Shown piece after piece: positions 8,074-15,847 of a stretch of DNA of 46,522 bases; the stretch's first letter is position 1, and every line of letters starts with the position of its first letter. Made by a program: the position numbers and the translations under genes. The DNA lies in NCBI GenBank assembly GCA_014799325.1, contig JAAVIE010000080.1, forward strand, positions 1-46,522, written 5' to 3'. The stretch comes from Oscillospiraceae bacterium (GTDB lineage Bacteria; Bacillota; Clostridia; Oscillospirales; Ruminococcaceae). The notes below the pieces were generated by a model. It was given only the letters and a program-made list of their open reading frames with translations, searched no databases and was not told the DNA's origin.

Positions 8074-8102
8074 ATTCTACCATAAAACCCTCTAAAAATC
8101 AA
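8074..8102 (-). promoter_or_regulatory. Promoter of the Rpn nuclease gene
   Basis: On the minus strand TTGATT (8102-8097) and TAGAAT (8079-8074) are 17 bases apart, with a TGG extended -10. It lies about 40 bases upstream of the possible starts. Confidence 0.7.
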
Positions 8103-8211
8103 TCTCATGGGTCTATTCTCCTGCAACTAAAGTTTATCACACAAAGAGCAAAAAATCAATAATCAGCTCATTTTTCCAAACATCAAAATATTGTAGTGAG
8201 ATAAACCGTCA

Positions 8212-8321
8212 CGCTCTTCATTACGGGTATGTATATAAAGTTTGTTCACCACTCTATAAGTCGGGTAGAAATGGAGCTTGAATGTGAGCTTCCTGAGGAT
8301 ATGGGCAGTTGCTTGCTATAA
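8212..8321 (+). pseudogene. Decayed C-terminal fragment of an RluA-type gene
   Basis: The stretch matches 7007-7112, the 3' end of the intact pseudouridine synthase gene. One frame gives HALHYGYVYKVCSP against HALHCGYIKLAHP; after a frameshift, VEMELECELPEDMGSCLL then stop matches VMEFERGVPEDMERCLNK then stop. It has no start and is frameshifted, so it is a remnant. Divergence is too high for a recent target duplication. It may be an old duplication or the relic of a paralogue. Confidence 0.8.
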
Positions 8322-8335
8322 TTTTTTACAATAAA

Positions 8336-8364
8336 AACAAACCCCCGAATTTCGGGGGTTTGTT
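8336..8364 (-). terminator. Strong terminator of the surface-protein operon
   Basis: A 14-bp perfect stem (AACAAACCCCCGAA at 8336-8349 with its complement at 8351-8364) has T-rich flanks on the minus strand. It lies about 30 bases past the stop at 8393. Confidence 0.85.
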
Positions 8365-8392
8365 GAATTAAACTATAAGTTTAAAGTTTGAT

Positions 8393-9784
8393 TTAGTCAG
8401 TTACTGTAACACTGATAGTATATGTGCTTGTTACACCATACTTGGAAGCAAGTTCAAATACAAGATCAAACTTATCGCCGGAAGCTGCTGAATCCAATGT
8501 GAATTTAACATTGCCTGTAGTTGCAGATGCAGACTTATACTTTCCAGCAACAGCATTATCAGAAACTAATTTTGCAGTTGCAGCATCAGTAGTAATAGCT
8601 ATTGTCTGTGCAGTAGTAGTAGCAGCAGAAATACTAATGTTGTACTTACCTGAAGCAGGTGTTACCTCAGTGCTGCTGGGATATGTTAATTTTGTAATCT
8701 GGGGACCATTGTCCTTGGGGTTAGCAACGGGATCAACTGTGAATACGAAAGGAGTTTCAAAACCATCAGTTGCCTCTAATTCAGACCAAGTTACTGTAGG
8801 AGCAGTAGCAGCATTACCGCTAACTCTGATGTAACCTGTTGTTCCGGTTGCAGTTCCACCTGTTACATTACCGCCCTCTAAGTAAAGAACAGCCTGAGAT
8901 GCTTCCTTAGCAGAAAGAGCAAACTGACCTGTCTTGCTTATGTTACCTGTCTTGGTGTCCTTAACACCTGCAACACTCTTTGCGTAAGCGGGATATACGC
9001 CGCTTTCCAAAGAACCTTCAACATACATAAAGATTGTGTTGTTCTTTTCTGTATCTTCGTCCTTAATAGCAGCAGTACCAACCTTAATGGTCTTGCTTGC
9101 TGTATAACCGGTAATCTCAAGCTTAGCAGGAGCTTCCTTGCCGGCAGTGGTAACAGCGTTAGTCTTTTTAACGGTAACGAGTCTGTATTGAGCTGTGTCA
9201 CCTACAGTTACCTTAGCATAGTAGTTCTTAGCAGTTGTAATAGTATTTGTATCTGCATAAAGCTTAGTATTGTCAACAGTACCGGACAAAGTATTCCATC
9301 CGGTGATTGCTAAGCCTGTTGCATCAGTAGCAGCATCTGGTTCAATTTCGTTCAAGTCTGCAGCAGAGCTCAAATACTGATATGTTAAAAATGAACCTTT
9401 AACGCCGATCTTAACTGCACAGTCGGAGAAGTTATTAACTTCCATTTCAGGGCTTAAAACCGTGTCGATAGAATATCTATCTGCAGTGCTAGGATCAGCA
9501 GGGTCAGTATAATGTACTGCAACCTCAGCTCTATAGGGGTTTACAAACACCTTTACGGTTGTGGGAAGAACAACGGCAAGTGTAGGCTTTTGAACTTCAG
9601 TGTCTACAGTTACATTTGTTGAACCACTGTTGGAAACCACAGTGCCACCGTTTCCGTCTGCCTTTTCTTGAGCAGCCGCATCAATCGCATCCTTATCTTC
9701 TTCGGTCAATGCAAATGTAGGAACTGCCATAGAAACGGCACATGCAGCTGCAAGCAATGCAGCTAAAATTTGCTTTTTCTTCAT
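8393..9784 (-). CDS. Secreted beta-rich surface protein
   Basis: The 463-residue protein has a clear signal peptide (KKKQ then hydrophobic AALLAAACAVSMA, cleavage near TFA at about 25). An acidic linker and a Thr/Ala/Val-rich body follow. The segment VVLPTTVKVFVNPYRAEV and the following NNFSDCAVKIGVKGSF resemble the N-terminal module of clostridial surface proteins that present short Ig-like strands. A C-terminal module (about 365-463) with cadherin-like or BIG-like strands ends in TYTISVTVTD. There is no sortase motif, membrane anchor or S-layer domain. It is encoded 36 bases after a membrane-anchored partner. Function is unknown; secretion is well supported. GGAGG precedes the ATG. Confidence 0.75.
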   Translation of the reverse strand: MKKKQILAALLAAACAVSMAVPTFALTEEDKDAIDAAAQEKADGNGGTVVSNSGSTNVTVDTEVQKPTLAVVLPTTVKVFVNPYRAEVAVHYTDPADPSTADRYSIDTVLSPEMEVNNFSDCAVKIGVKGSFLTYQYLSSAADLNEIEPDAATDATGLAITGWNTLSGTVDNTKLYADTNTITTAKNYYAKVTVGDTAQYRLVTVKKTNAVTTAGKEAPAKLEITGYTASKTIKVGTAAIKDEDTEKNNTIFMYVEGSLESGVYPAYAKSVAGVKDTKTGNISKTGQFALSAKEASQAVLYLEGGNVTGGTATGTTGYIRVSGNAATAPTVTWSELEATDGFETPFVFTVDPVANPKDNGPQITKLTYPSSTEVTPASGKYNISISAATTTAQTIAITTDAATAKLVSDNAVAGKYKSASATTGNVKFTLDSAASGDKFDLVFELASKYGVTSTYTISVTVTD

Positions 9785-9820
9785 TACTTAATCCTCCATG
9801 ATAAATTTTTTATTCTGAAA

Positions 9821-10369
9821 TCATCCATTTACTTGAAGTGTAATCTGAACATTCGTTTGCGTAAGAATAGTCGAATGATCGTCATCCACCTTTGTAAGGA
9901 CGAGAACAGCCTCATATTGTCCGGGATCTAAATCTATTTCCGATTCAAAAGTATCGATACCTGATCCCGGAGGTATCAATCCTGTTAGTAAAATCTGCTC
10001 TGAAAATGATATGTCTTTATATATGTTAAAGTATATATCCTTTCCGTTTCCTTCCGCATTACCTAAATAACACTTAAAGTTTTTTCCGTCTTCACTTACC
10101 GCATAGTTGTTAAAAATTATTCCGATTGAGCTGTTCTGCATGTCCTTAACAGCCTGGTCAAATTCTGCTTGGAAGTCATCAACATTAACACCGATAACTC
10201 CCGGCTGATAATCTATCAAGCCGCCGTTATTATTGTTGTCCTGAATAGGCTTATCATCCTTATTCAAAAGCAAAACAATAACAGTTGTCAATCCCGCAAT
10301 TATAAGAACAGCCAAAACAATGATGACAATTAAAAGGGTTTTATTTTTCTTTTTCTCAGCTTCAGCCAT
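9821..10369 (-). CDS. Single-pass membrane protein with extracellular beta domain
   Basis: The 182-residue protein has a short basic N-terminus (EKKKNK), one strong membrane helix (about 12-34), an Asp/Asn-rich linker, and an extracellular domain (about 55-182) with strands ending in TILTQTNVQITLQVNG. The topology suggests N-in, C-out. No family was recognised. It is the promoter-proximal gene of a two-gene unit with the secreted protein at 8393-9784, so the two products probably meet at the cell surface. Confidence 0.75.
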   Translation of the reverse strand: MAEAEKKKNKTLLIVIIVLAVLIIAGLTTVIVLLLNKDDKPIQDNNNNGGLIDYQPGVIGVNVDDFQAEFDQAVKDMQNSSIGIIFNNYAVSEDGKNFKCYLGNAEGNGKDIYFNIYKDISFSEQILLTGLIPPGSGIDTFESEIDLDPGQYEAVLVLTKVDDDHSTILTQTNVQITLQVNG

Positions 10370-10800
10370 TTATATTTCTCCTAAGATATGATGTGATATG
10401 TTACACCGTATATCGTATACCAACTAAAGGAAGCATACCATATTTTACCACTTTTTTCAATTAACATATCAACCAAAAAATGATATTCACCTAAGTTACT
10501 TTTAACCAATATGTTAAATGTAACCGATCCGTAAAAGCAAGTAACCAATGTTCATAAAAGTTCATTCTTGCTTTACTGAATTTAATATCGGCACTTTCAA
10601 GGAAAACTTTAGCACAAATTTAAAAATTTTTAAAAATTTTTGAAACTATTCCTTATTGCGCCTCTAAAACCGCTCTTTATGGGCTTTTGATATTATAACA
10701 TACTTACTATCCATTTTATGGATCTCAGATTGGGCGATAAATCCGGTATCAGGTATACTATTATAATATATAACAATAATATACCTCTTAGTATATCAAA
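10370..10800. other. AT-rich intergenic region with imperfect palindrome
   Basis: No gene is seen in these 431 bases. AGGTATACTATTAT (10751-10764) pairs imperfectly with the sequence ending TATACCT at 10786, just past the lysA stop, and could end its transcript. Nearer 10410 a GTATACGATATAC palindrome lies upstream of the membrane-protein gene. No clear consensus promoter was identified. Confidence 0.5.
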
Positions 10801-12066
10801 TCAAAATTTATACTTCTCGTCAAGGTCAAAGGTGGCGAAATAGTCCTCGGGTCTCTCCGCTCTTCTTATAAGCTTAAAGCTTCCGTCGGGTCTCAGGAGA
10901 ATTTCCGCGCTGCGCAGCTTTCCGTTATAGTTATATCCCATGGAAAAGCCGTGGGCGCCTGTGTCGTGGATCACGATATAATCCCCCATATCTATCTTGG
11001 GCAGCAGTCTGTCCACCGCAAACTTGTCGCAGTTTTCGCAAAGACCGCCGGTAATATCGTATTTGTAGTTGCAGGGCTGATTTTCCTTTCCCGCAACGGT
11101 AATGTGATGATAAGCGCCGTACACCGCAGGCCGCATAAGGTTTGCCGCGCAGGCGTCAAGCCCGATATATTCCTTGTAGATGTGCTTTTCACGGATAGCC
11201 TTTGCTACAAGGTGACCGTAGGGCGCTAACATAAACCTTCCCAGCTCGGTGTATATAGCCACGTCGCCGAGACCTGCGGGAACTAAGACCTTTTCATAAA
11301 CCTCCCTGACTCTCTTGCCGATAACTGCTATGTCGTTGGCAGGCTGGTCGGGGCGGTAGGGAATGCCTATTCCTCCAGAAAGGTTGATGAAGCTTAAAGA
11401 CACCCCTGCTTTTTCCTTTATCTCCACAGCGGTCTTGAACATGATCTCAGCTAAAACAGGGTAATAATCGTTGGTGAGAGTGTTGCTGGCAAGGAAAGCG
11501 TGCATTCCGAACCGTTTTGCGCCCTTGTCCTTTAAAATTTTGTAGCCCTCGATTATCTGATCGTGGGTAAAGCCGTACTTTGCGTCCTTGGGAGTATCCA
11601 TAACATTGCCTGTTTCCGAGGTCTTGAACTCTCCGCCGGGATTGTAGCGGCAGCTTATGGTTTCGGGAATGCCGCAGAGCTTGTCAAGTATACTTATATG
11701 GGTGAAATCGTCAAGATTTATCTGCGCCCCCAACTTTCTCGCTAAAAGAAAATCCTCATCAGGCGTAGCGTTGGAGCTGAACATAATGTCATGACCTTCT
11801 GCCCCAACCCTGTCGGAAAGCATAAGCTCGGTGTAGGAGGAGCAGTCAAAGCCGCAGCCCTCCTCCATAAGTATCTCCATAAGGAAAGGGTTTGGGGTGG
11901 CTTTTACCGCAAAATACTCGCGGTAGCCCTTGTTCCAGGAAAAGGCTTCCTTTAGCCGTCTTGCGTTTTCTCTTATGCCCTTTTCGTCGTAGATGTGGAA
12001 GGGGGTGGGATATACCTTTGCTATCTCCTCTATTTTTTCTTTGGTAATAAATGGCTTTTTCTCCAT
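10801..12066 (-). CDS. lysA: Diaminopimelate decarboxylase
   Basis: This 421-residue protein has the fold-type III PLP decarboxylase layout: a TIM-barrel half with Lys55 (YFAVKAT) as the cofactor lysine, a glycine-rich phosphate-binding segment (NLSGGIGIPY), and a C-terminal beta domain with GGLCENCDKF, equivalent to the CESGD substrate motif that supplies the active-site Cys. It converts meso-diaminopimelate to lysine, the last step of lysine synthesis. CENCD in place of CESGD marks the shorter, Firmicute-type subgroup, so a related substrate cannot be wholly excluded. It is the last gene of a leftward four-gene unit, 48 bases after a small membrane-protein gene. Confidence 0.88.
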   Translation of the reverse strand: MEKKPFITKEKIEEIAKVYPTPFHIYDEKGIRENARRLKEAFSWNKGYREYFAVKATPNPFLMEILMEEGCGFDCSSYTELMLSDRVGAEGHDIMFSSNATPDEDFLLARKLGAQINLDDFTHISILDKLCGIPETISCRYNPGGEFKTSETGNVMDTPKDAKYGFTHDQIIEGYKILKDKGAKRFGMHAFLASNTLTNDYYPVLAEIMFKTAVEIKEKAGVSLSFINLSGGIGIPYRPDQPANDIAVIGKRVREVYEKVLVPAGLGDVAIYTELGRFMLAPYGHLVAKAIREKHIYKEYIGLDACAANLMRPAVYGAYHHITVAGKENQPCNYKYDITGGLCENCDKFAVDRLLPKIDMGDYIVIHDTGAHGFSMGYNYNGKLRSAEILLRPDGSFKLIRRAERPEDYFATFDLDEKYKF

Positions 12067-12114
12067 TGCAGTGATCTCTCTTTCTATAAAGTCTAACTGT
12101 TAAAAATACCCTTT

Positions 12115-12486
12115 TCAGCCTTGGAAAATGTACTTGTACACTCCCATAAAAATACAGATACAGACAAAAACTATCTTCGCGATCAGTGCGCAGGTCCTCA
12201 GCGTGCTTTCGCGGCGGTACTGATAAGCTTTTTCCGCCTGTCTGTATTTTTTGTTGTTTATCAGTGCGTTGCCGTGGGGCAGAAAGCTCATATGGGTAAA
12301 CCCCAGGTAGGACAGCGCGTCTGTTATAATGCTCATCATCAGCAGATTTCTTTTGAGGATCTCGTTTTCCTGATCGCAGTAATTATTCAGCAAAATAAGA
12401 GCGGCAATTAACCATAAAACCGCCGCTCCCAGGGTGACCCATTCCAAAACAAACTGATAAATTTTGTACTTTGTTCTGACTATCAT
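12115..12486 (-). CDS. Small membrane protein, unknown function
   Basis: The 123-residue protein has two N-terminal hydrophobic segments (about 12-34 and 46-66) and one C-terminal segment (about 97-118). A cytoplasmic or external loop rich in Lys/Arg/Tyr (NNKKYRQAEKAYQYRRES) lies between. No family is recognised. It begins 21 bases after the preceding stop and precedes lysA by 48 bases, indicating co-transcription. Confidence 0.65.
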   Translation of the reverse strand: MIVRTKYKIYQFVLEWVTLGAAVLWLIAALILLNNYCDQENEILKRNLLMMSIITDALSYLGFTHMSFLPHGNALINNKKYRQAEKAYQYRRESTLRTCALIAKIVFVCICIFMGVYKYIFQG

Positions 12487-12507
12487 TTTTCCTCTTTTAA
12501 ATAAAGC

Positions 12508-13212
12508 TCACATAGCGTCTGATATGTATATAACAAAAAATCCGTCCTCAGTCTTTACGAAATACCACACGGTCTCGTCTCCGCCGTGTCGGTTCATTCG
12601 TGCCGCCTGACAGCCGCCGATCTCATTGTCCAAACGATCCAATATCTTCTTGAACTTTGGGTAATTGACCTTCATTGCCTTAACATACTCGGGATTGTTT
12701 GTCCTGTCGTCTTGGTATTTCTGCCATTTTCCCCAAGAGGTTCTCCAAAAGCCGCCCAGCTCCTCTAAAAGCTCCGACCGTGTAAGCTCCCAATAGCCCG
12801 ATTCCAAATAAAACTCAATATCAAAGCCGCAGGAATAGCTGTCCTTCCATTGAGTTGAATTTGTGTGACGGTCAATAACTTCCTGTCTGCTGTCGGGTGT
12901 GTCGTAGTAATCATAGCGCAGCAGCATCAGCAGGCTCGTATAGTAAAGATACGCCCGAATATCGTCAGTGTGGCCGGGCGGGACAAACCTACCTGCCCGA
13001 ATACTCAGGTGCCAGCCGTTGATGCCGTCTATATAGGTTTCTTCCGACCACAGAAGATGACCTTTTTCAAAACGGTCGCATTTTTCAAAAAGTGTACGCC
13101 AACGCTCGCCGTCGTCTGTGCAGTCCGCTAATTCCTCATCAAGCAGAAATTGTATGATAAGGCTGTGACCGTCCTCGCCGAAAGCGCGCTCAACAGATTC
13201 TTTTAATGTCAT
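12508..13212 (-). CDS. Unknown soluble protein, immunity-like size and composition
   Basis: The 234-residue, acidic, aromatic-rich protein has no signal or membrane segment. Visible features are a Trp-rich middle (GYWELTRSELLEELGGFWRTSWGKWQKY) and a C-terminal strand pair ending FVKTEDGFFVIYISDAM. No family was recognised. Its composition and single-domain size resemble immunity proteins of contact-dependent toxin systems, but that is only an impression. Its start overlaps the end of the esterase gene by four bases (ATGA), so it is translationally coupled to it. Confidence 0.6.
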   Translation of the reverse strand: MTLKESVERAFGEDGHSLIIQFLLDEELADCTDDGERWRTLFEKCDRFEKGHLLWSEETYIDGINGWHLSIRAGRFVPPGHTDDIRAYLYYTSLLMLLRYDYYDTPDSRQEVIDRHTNSTQWKDSYSCGFDIEFYLESGYWELTRSELLEELGGFWRTSWGKWQKYQDDRTNNPEYVKAMKVNYPKFKKILDRLDNEIGGCQAARMNRHGGDETVWYFVKTEDGFFVIYISDAM

Positions 13213-14018
13213 ATCTTCATATATTTTTCAAGGAAAGCAATAGACATCTTTATCCACTGCTTACAGTTGTCGTTGTAGAAGTACTCGTTCCAGCCCGTAT
13301 TCTTGGAGCAGTCGGAAAGTCCGTGAGGACCCTCGTCAAACATGTGCAGCTCGCATGGTACCTTATTGGAAACGCATGCTTTTGCGAAAACAAGGCTATT
13401 GTGGGCAGAAACGCAGTCGTCATTAGCAGTGCACCACACAAAGCATGGGGGAGTTTTGGGAGTAACTCTGTTTTCAAGAGAAAGCTTTGAAAGCTGTGAT
13501 GATGTGGGATTCTCGCCCAAAAGCACCTCAAAGCTGCCCTTATGAGGAGAGGTGATACCGCTGATAACGGGGTAGTTCAGCACAGCGGCGTTGGGACGTA
13601 TATCCATAGGCTCGCAGCCCACAGCGTTCACGATAGCGGCGTCTCCCCACATGGTAGCAAGGCAGCCTGCAAGATGACCGCCTGCGCTGGCGCCCCAGAC
13701 AGCTATCTTGTCGCGGTCAATGTCGAATTCCTCTGCTCTTGCTCTGATCTTGTACATAGCGTAAGCTGCGTTTATAATGGGAGTGGGGAATTTTCTGCCG
13801 CATGAGTAGTAAAGCACAAAGGCATTGTAGCCCTCTGCAAGATAGCGCATAGCGATAGGCTCGCCCTCTCTCTCGGAGCAGTACTGATAACCACCGCCGG
13901 GGAAGATGAGAATGGCGGGGCGGGCGTTGCCGAAAGGAACGCTTTCCACCTTATCCAAAAGGTATGCCTTTACATAAGCCGTTTTTTCGTTGTTGAGATA
14001 AAATACTTTGTTTTTCAT
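13209..14018 (-). CDS. Alpha/beta hydrolase, acetylesterase-like
   Basis: The 269-residue cytoplasmic enzyme has an oxyanion-hole motif FPGGGY (39-44), nucleophile Ser111 in GASAGG, an acidic residue at Asp200/Asp201 in CTANDDCV, and His232 in EGPHG. That is a complete triad in the order and spacing of the carbohydrate-acetylesterase/BD-FAE-like family. Such enzymes deacetylate xylo-oligosaccharides or related esters, which fits a plant-fibre-degrading gut bacterium; the substrate is inferred. There is no signal peptide. It is the first gene of a leftward unit ending with lysA. Confidence 0.87.
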   Translation of the reverse strand: MKNKVFYLNNEKTAYVKAYLLDKVESVPFGNARPAILIFPGGGYQYCSEREGEPIAMRYLAEGYNAFVLYYSCGRKFPTPIINAAYAMYKIRARAEEFDIDRDKIAVWGASAGGHLAGCLATMWGDAAIVNAVGCEPMDIRPNAAVLNYPVISGITSPHKGSFEVLLGENPTSSQLSKLSLENRVTPKTPPCFVWCTANDDCVSAHNSLVFAKACVSNKVPCELHMFDEGPHGLSDCSKNTGWNEYFYNDNCKQWIKMSIAFLEKYMKI

Positions 14019-14103
14019 AGTTTTGTTGTTGCCCTCTCTGAAATTGATTTATCCTGAATTGCTATAAATTGATTTGCCATTGATCGTTTTATACTATTTC
14101 TTT

Positions 14104-14267
14104 ATCATACTGCAGACTATGTCTACAGTATGATTCGCCGTGCTATGCACGGCGTTGGCGGTGAAACCGCCAAGAAAGTTAGTTAAATACTAATTCTGTC
14201 AAAATCTTTGATCTTGACAGCCGTCTGAATGGCGGCATCATACAATAGACTTTGTCTATTGTATGAT
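14104..14267. repeat. Cluster of short palindromes with three-base loops
   Basis: In order: ATCATACTGCAGAC (14104-14117) pairs with 14121-14134; CGCCGTGC (14136-14143) with 14147-14154; TTGGCGGT (14155-14162) with 14166-14173; CTGTCAA (14196-14202) with 14214-14220; and ATCATACAATAGAC (14237-14250) with 14254-14267. Most loops are three bases. The first and last hairpins share ATCATAC ends. It lies between two leftward genes, with no coding frame. Confidence 0.8.
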
Positions 14268-14314
14268 CAAGAATCAGTATTACGGTAATTTCTTTGATTT
14301 GATCAGGAATTGCT

Positions 14315-14698
14315 TTAGTCCAATTTAGTCTTGGTCTTGCTCATAAACTTTTCTGCCTGAACAATAAACCGCTCGTGTGTTCCCTCACCGATAAGTGCCT
14401 TGTTGTCGCTTGCTGTGACCTTGAATATAAGCCTCCTGCCGTCGATCTCGGTAAGCTCGCATTCACAGCTGACTGTGCAGCCTACGGGAGTGGCGCTCAG
14501 ATGCTTTATATCAAGCAGTGTGCCCACGGTAGTTTCCCCCTCGCCCAAATAAGGCGCAACACAGTTCATAGCGGTATTTTCCATTAAAGCCGCCATGGCG
14601 GGTGTGGCAAATACCTCTAAACTGCCGCTGCCATAAGCAAGGGCGGTGTCCTTTTCGGTGACGGTGATTTCTTTTTTATGCTTCAGTCCGATCTCCAT
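14315..14698 (-). CDS. FlK-like hotdog thioesterase
   Basis: The 127-residue hotdog-fold protein carries Thr32, Glu40 and His66 with the same spacing (8 and 26) as the catalytic Thr42, Glu50 and His76 of fluoroacetyl-CoA thioesterase FlK, plus the HLSATPVG block. FlK-family proteins hydrolyse short acyl-CoA esters; most gut homologues have no known substrate, and true fluoroacetate resistance is not implied. The ATG at 14698 is preferred over 14731 or 14704 because GAGG lies eight bases upstream of it. It is transcribed from a perfect consensus promoter and is divergent from a WYL-domain regulator. Confidence 0.87.
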   Translation of the reverse strand: MEIGLKHKKEITVTEKDTALAYGSGSLEVFATPAMAALMENTAMNCVAPYLGEGETTVGTLLDIKHLSATPVGCTVSCECELTEIDGRRLIFKVTASDNKALIGEGTHERFIVQAEKFMSKTKTKLD

Positions 14699-14731
14699 TA
14701 TCATAACCTCGTCAAGAACTTGTTTACACAT

Positions 14732-14749
14732 GGGAGAAGTGTTTCTCCC
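14732..14749 (-). promoter_or_regulatory. Hairpin in the thioesterase leader
   Basis: GGGAGAA (14732-14738) pairs with TTCTCCC (14743-14749) around a four-base loop. It lies between the promoter and the chosen start. Confidence 0.45.
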
Positions 14750-14771
14750 GCGTATAAGCTATATTTATTAT

Positions 14772-14800
14772 ATTATACCTTTTGGGGAAAGATTTGTCAA
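14772..14800 (-). promoter_or_regulatory. Perfect consensus promoter of the thioesterase gene
   Basis: On the minus strand TTGACA (14800-14795), a 17-base spacer and TATAAT (14777-14772) form an ideal sigma-A promoter. It is divergent from the WYL regulator promoter 27 bases away. Confidence 0.9.
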
Positions 14801-14826
14801 TGTTTTGGGGGAGTTTTCTTTTGCTC

Positions 14827-14854
14827 TTGACTTGCCGAATTTTTATGATACAAT
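14827..14854 (+). promoter_or_regulatory. Promoter of the WYL regulator operon
   Basis: TTGACT (14827-14832) and TACAAT (14849-14854) have a 16-base spacer and a TGA extended -10. Start codon at 14900. Confidence 0.8.
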
Positions 14855-14899
14855 AATCATATCAATTATTTCAAATATTTCAAATATAACGGAGGCAGT

Positions 14900-15802
14900 A
14901 TGAAAATAGACCGCCTTATAGGCATTCTCTCCATTCTCCTGCAAAAGGACAATGTTACCGCAGGAGAGCTTGCAAAAAGGTTTGAGGTTTCAGCCCGCAC
15001 CATTTACCGCGACATAGATACCATAAATATGGCAGGGATCCCGGTAGTTTCCTCCAGGGGCAAAAACGGGGGCCTTTACATAATGGAGGGCTACAAGATC
15101 GACCGCGCGCTCCTTTCAAATGAAGATATGCAGATGATCCTTGCGGGAATAAAGGGTCTTGACAGCGTAGGCGGCACCAACCGCTACAAAAGGCTCATGG
15201 ATAAGCTCCAATGCGCGCCCGTAAACGTTAAGGAAAGTATAATAGTAGATCTGTCCAAATGCAACAATCACAGGATCTCGGAAAATTTTGCAGTTATCGA
15301 AAACGCCATAGATCATAAAAATATCATAAGCTTTAAATATTTTTCTCCCACAGGGGAGACTGAGAGGAAGATCGAGCCGTACAAGCTGGTTTTCCAATGG
15401 TCAAGCTGGTATGTGTGGGGCTACTGCCTTTTGCGAAACGATTACCGCATGTTCAAGCTCACCAGGCTCACAAATCTGAATATCACCGAGGAAAAATGCG
15501 CCGAAAGGGAAGTTCCGCCCTACATACAAAGCGGCGATTTCGATTCGGAAAACGAGGACGTTACCGTTACCGTAAAATTTGACAGCTCGGTAAAATGGCG
15601 CGTAGTAGACGACCAGGGGGCGGAATGTCCCGAGTTTGAAAGCGACGGCAGCTGCATTCTTACCTTTTCGTGGTCGGACAGACCCTCTCTTTACGAGTAC
15701 CTTTTGGGCTTTGGCGCTCATGCGGAAATAATTGAGCCGCAGCAATTCCGCCAAGAATTTAAAGAGCTGGTGAATAGCATCGGCGACAAATACAAGGAAT
15801 AG
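14900..15802 (+). CDS. YafY-type HTH/WYL transcriptional regulator
   Basis: The 300-residue protein has an N-terminal HTH_11 domain (about 1-60; VTAGELAKRFEVSARTIYRD), and a WYL ligand-binding domain (about 135-215) containing WSSWYVWGYC. A C-terminal WCX-like region follows. WYL regulators bind nucleotides or small ligands and act as local repressors or activators. It is divergent from the FlK-like thioesterase, with promoters only 27 bases apart, so that gene is a plausible target along with its own operon (NADAR protein and methyltransferase). GGAGG lies before the ATG. Confidence 0.92.
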   Translation: MKIDRLIGILSILLQKDNVTAGELAKRFEVSARTIYRDIDTINMAGIPVVSSRGKNGGLYIMEGYKIDRALLSNEDMQMILAGIKGLDSVGGTNRYKRLMDKLQCAPVNVKESIIVDLSKCNNHRISENFAVIENAIDHKNIISFKYFSPTGETERKIEPYKLVFQWSSWYVWGYCLLRNDYRMFKLTRLTNLNITEEKCAEREVPPYIQSGDFDSENEDVTVTVKFDSSVKWRVVDDQGAECPEFESDGSCILTFSWSDRPSLYEYLLGFGAHAEIIEPQQFRQEFKELVNSIGDKYKE

Positions 15803-15847
15803 AGGTGTTTTTATGAAGTACACAGAGGTGTTTTTATGAAGTACACA
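15802..15847 (+). repeat. Perfect 23-bp tandem duplication of a ribosome site and start
   Basis: GAGGTGTTTTTATG plus nine bases is repeated exactly at 15802-15824 and 15825-15847. The first ATG (15813) opens a frame of eight codons (MKYTEVFL) whose TGA (15837-15839) overlaps the true ATG at 15836 of the NADAR gene as ATGA. Confidence 0.95.
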
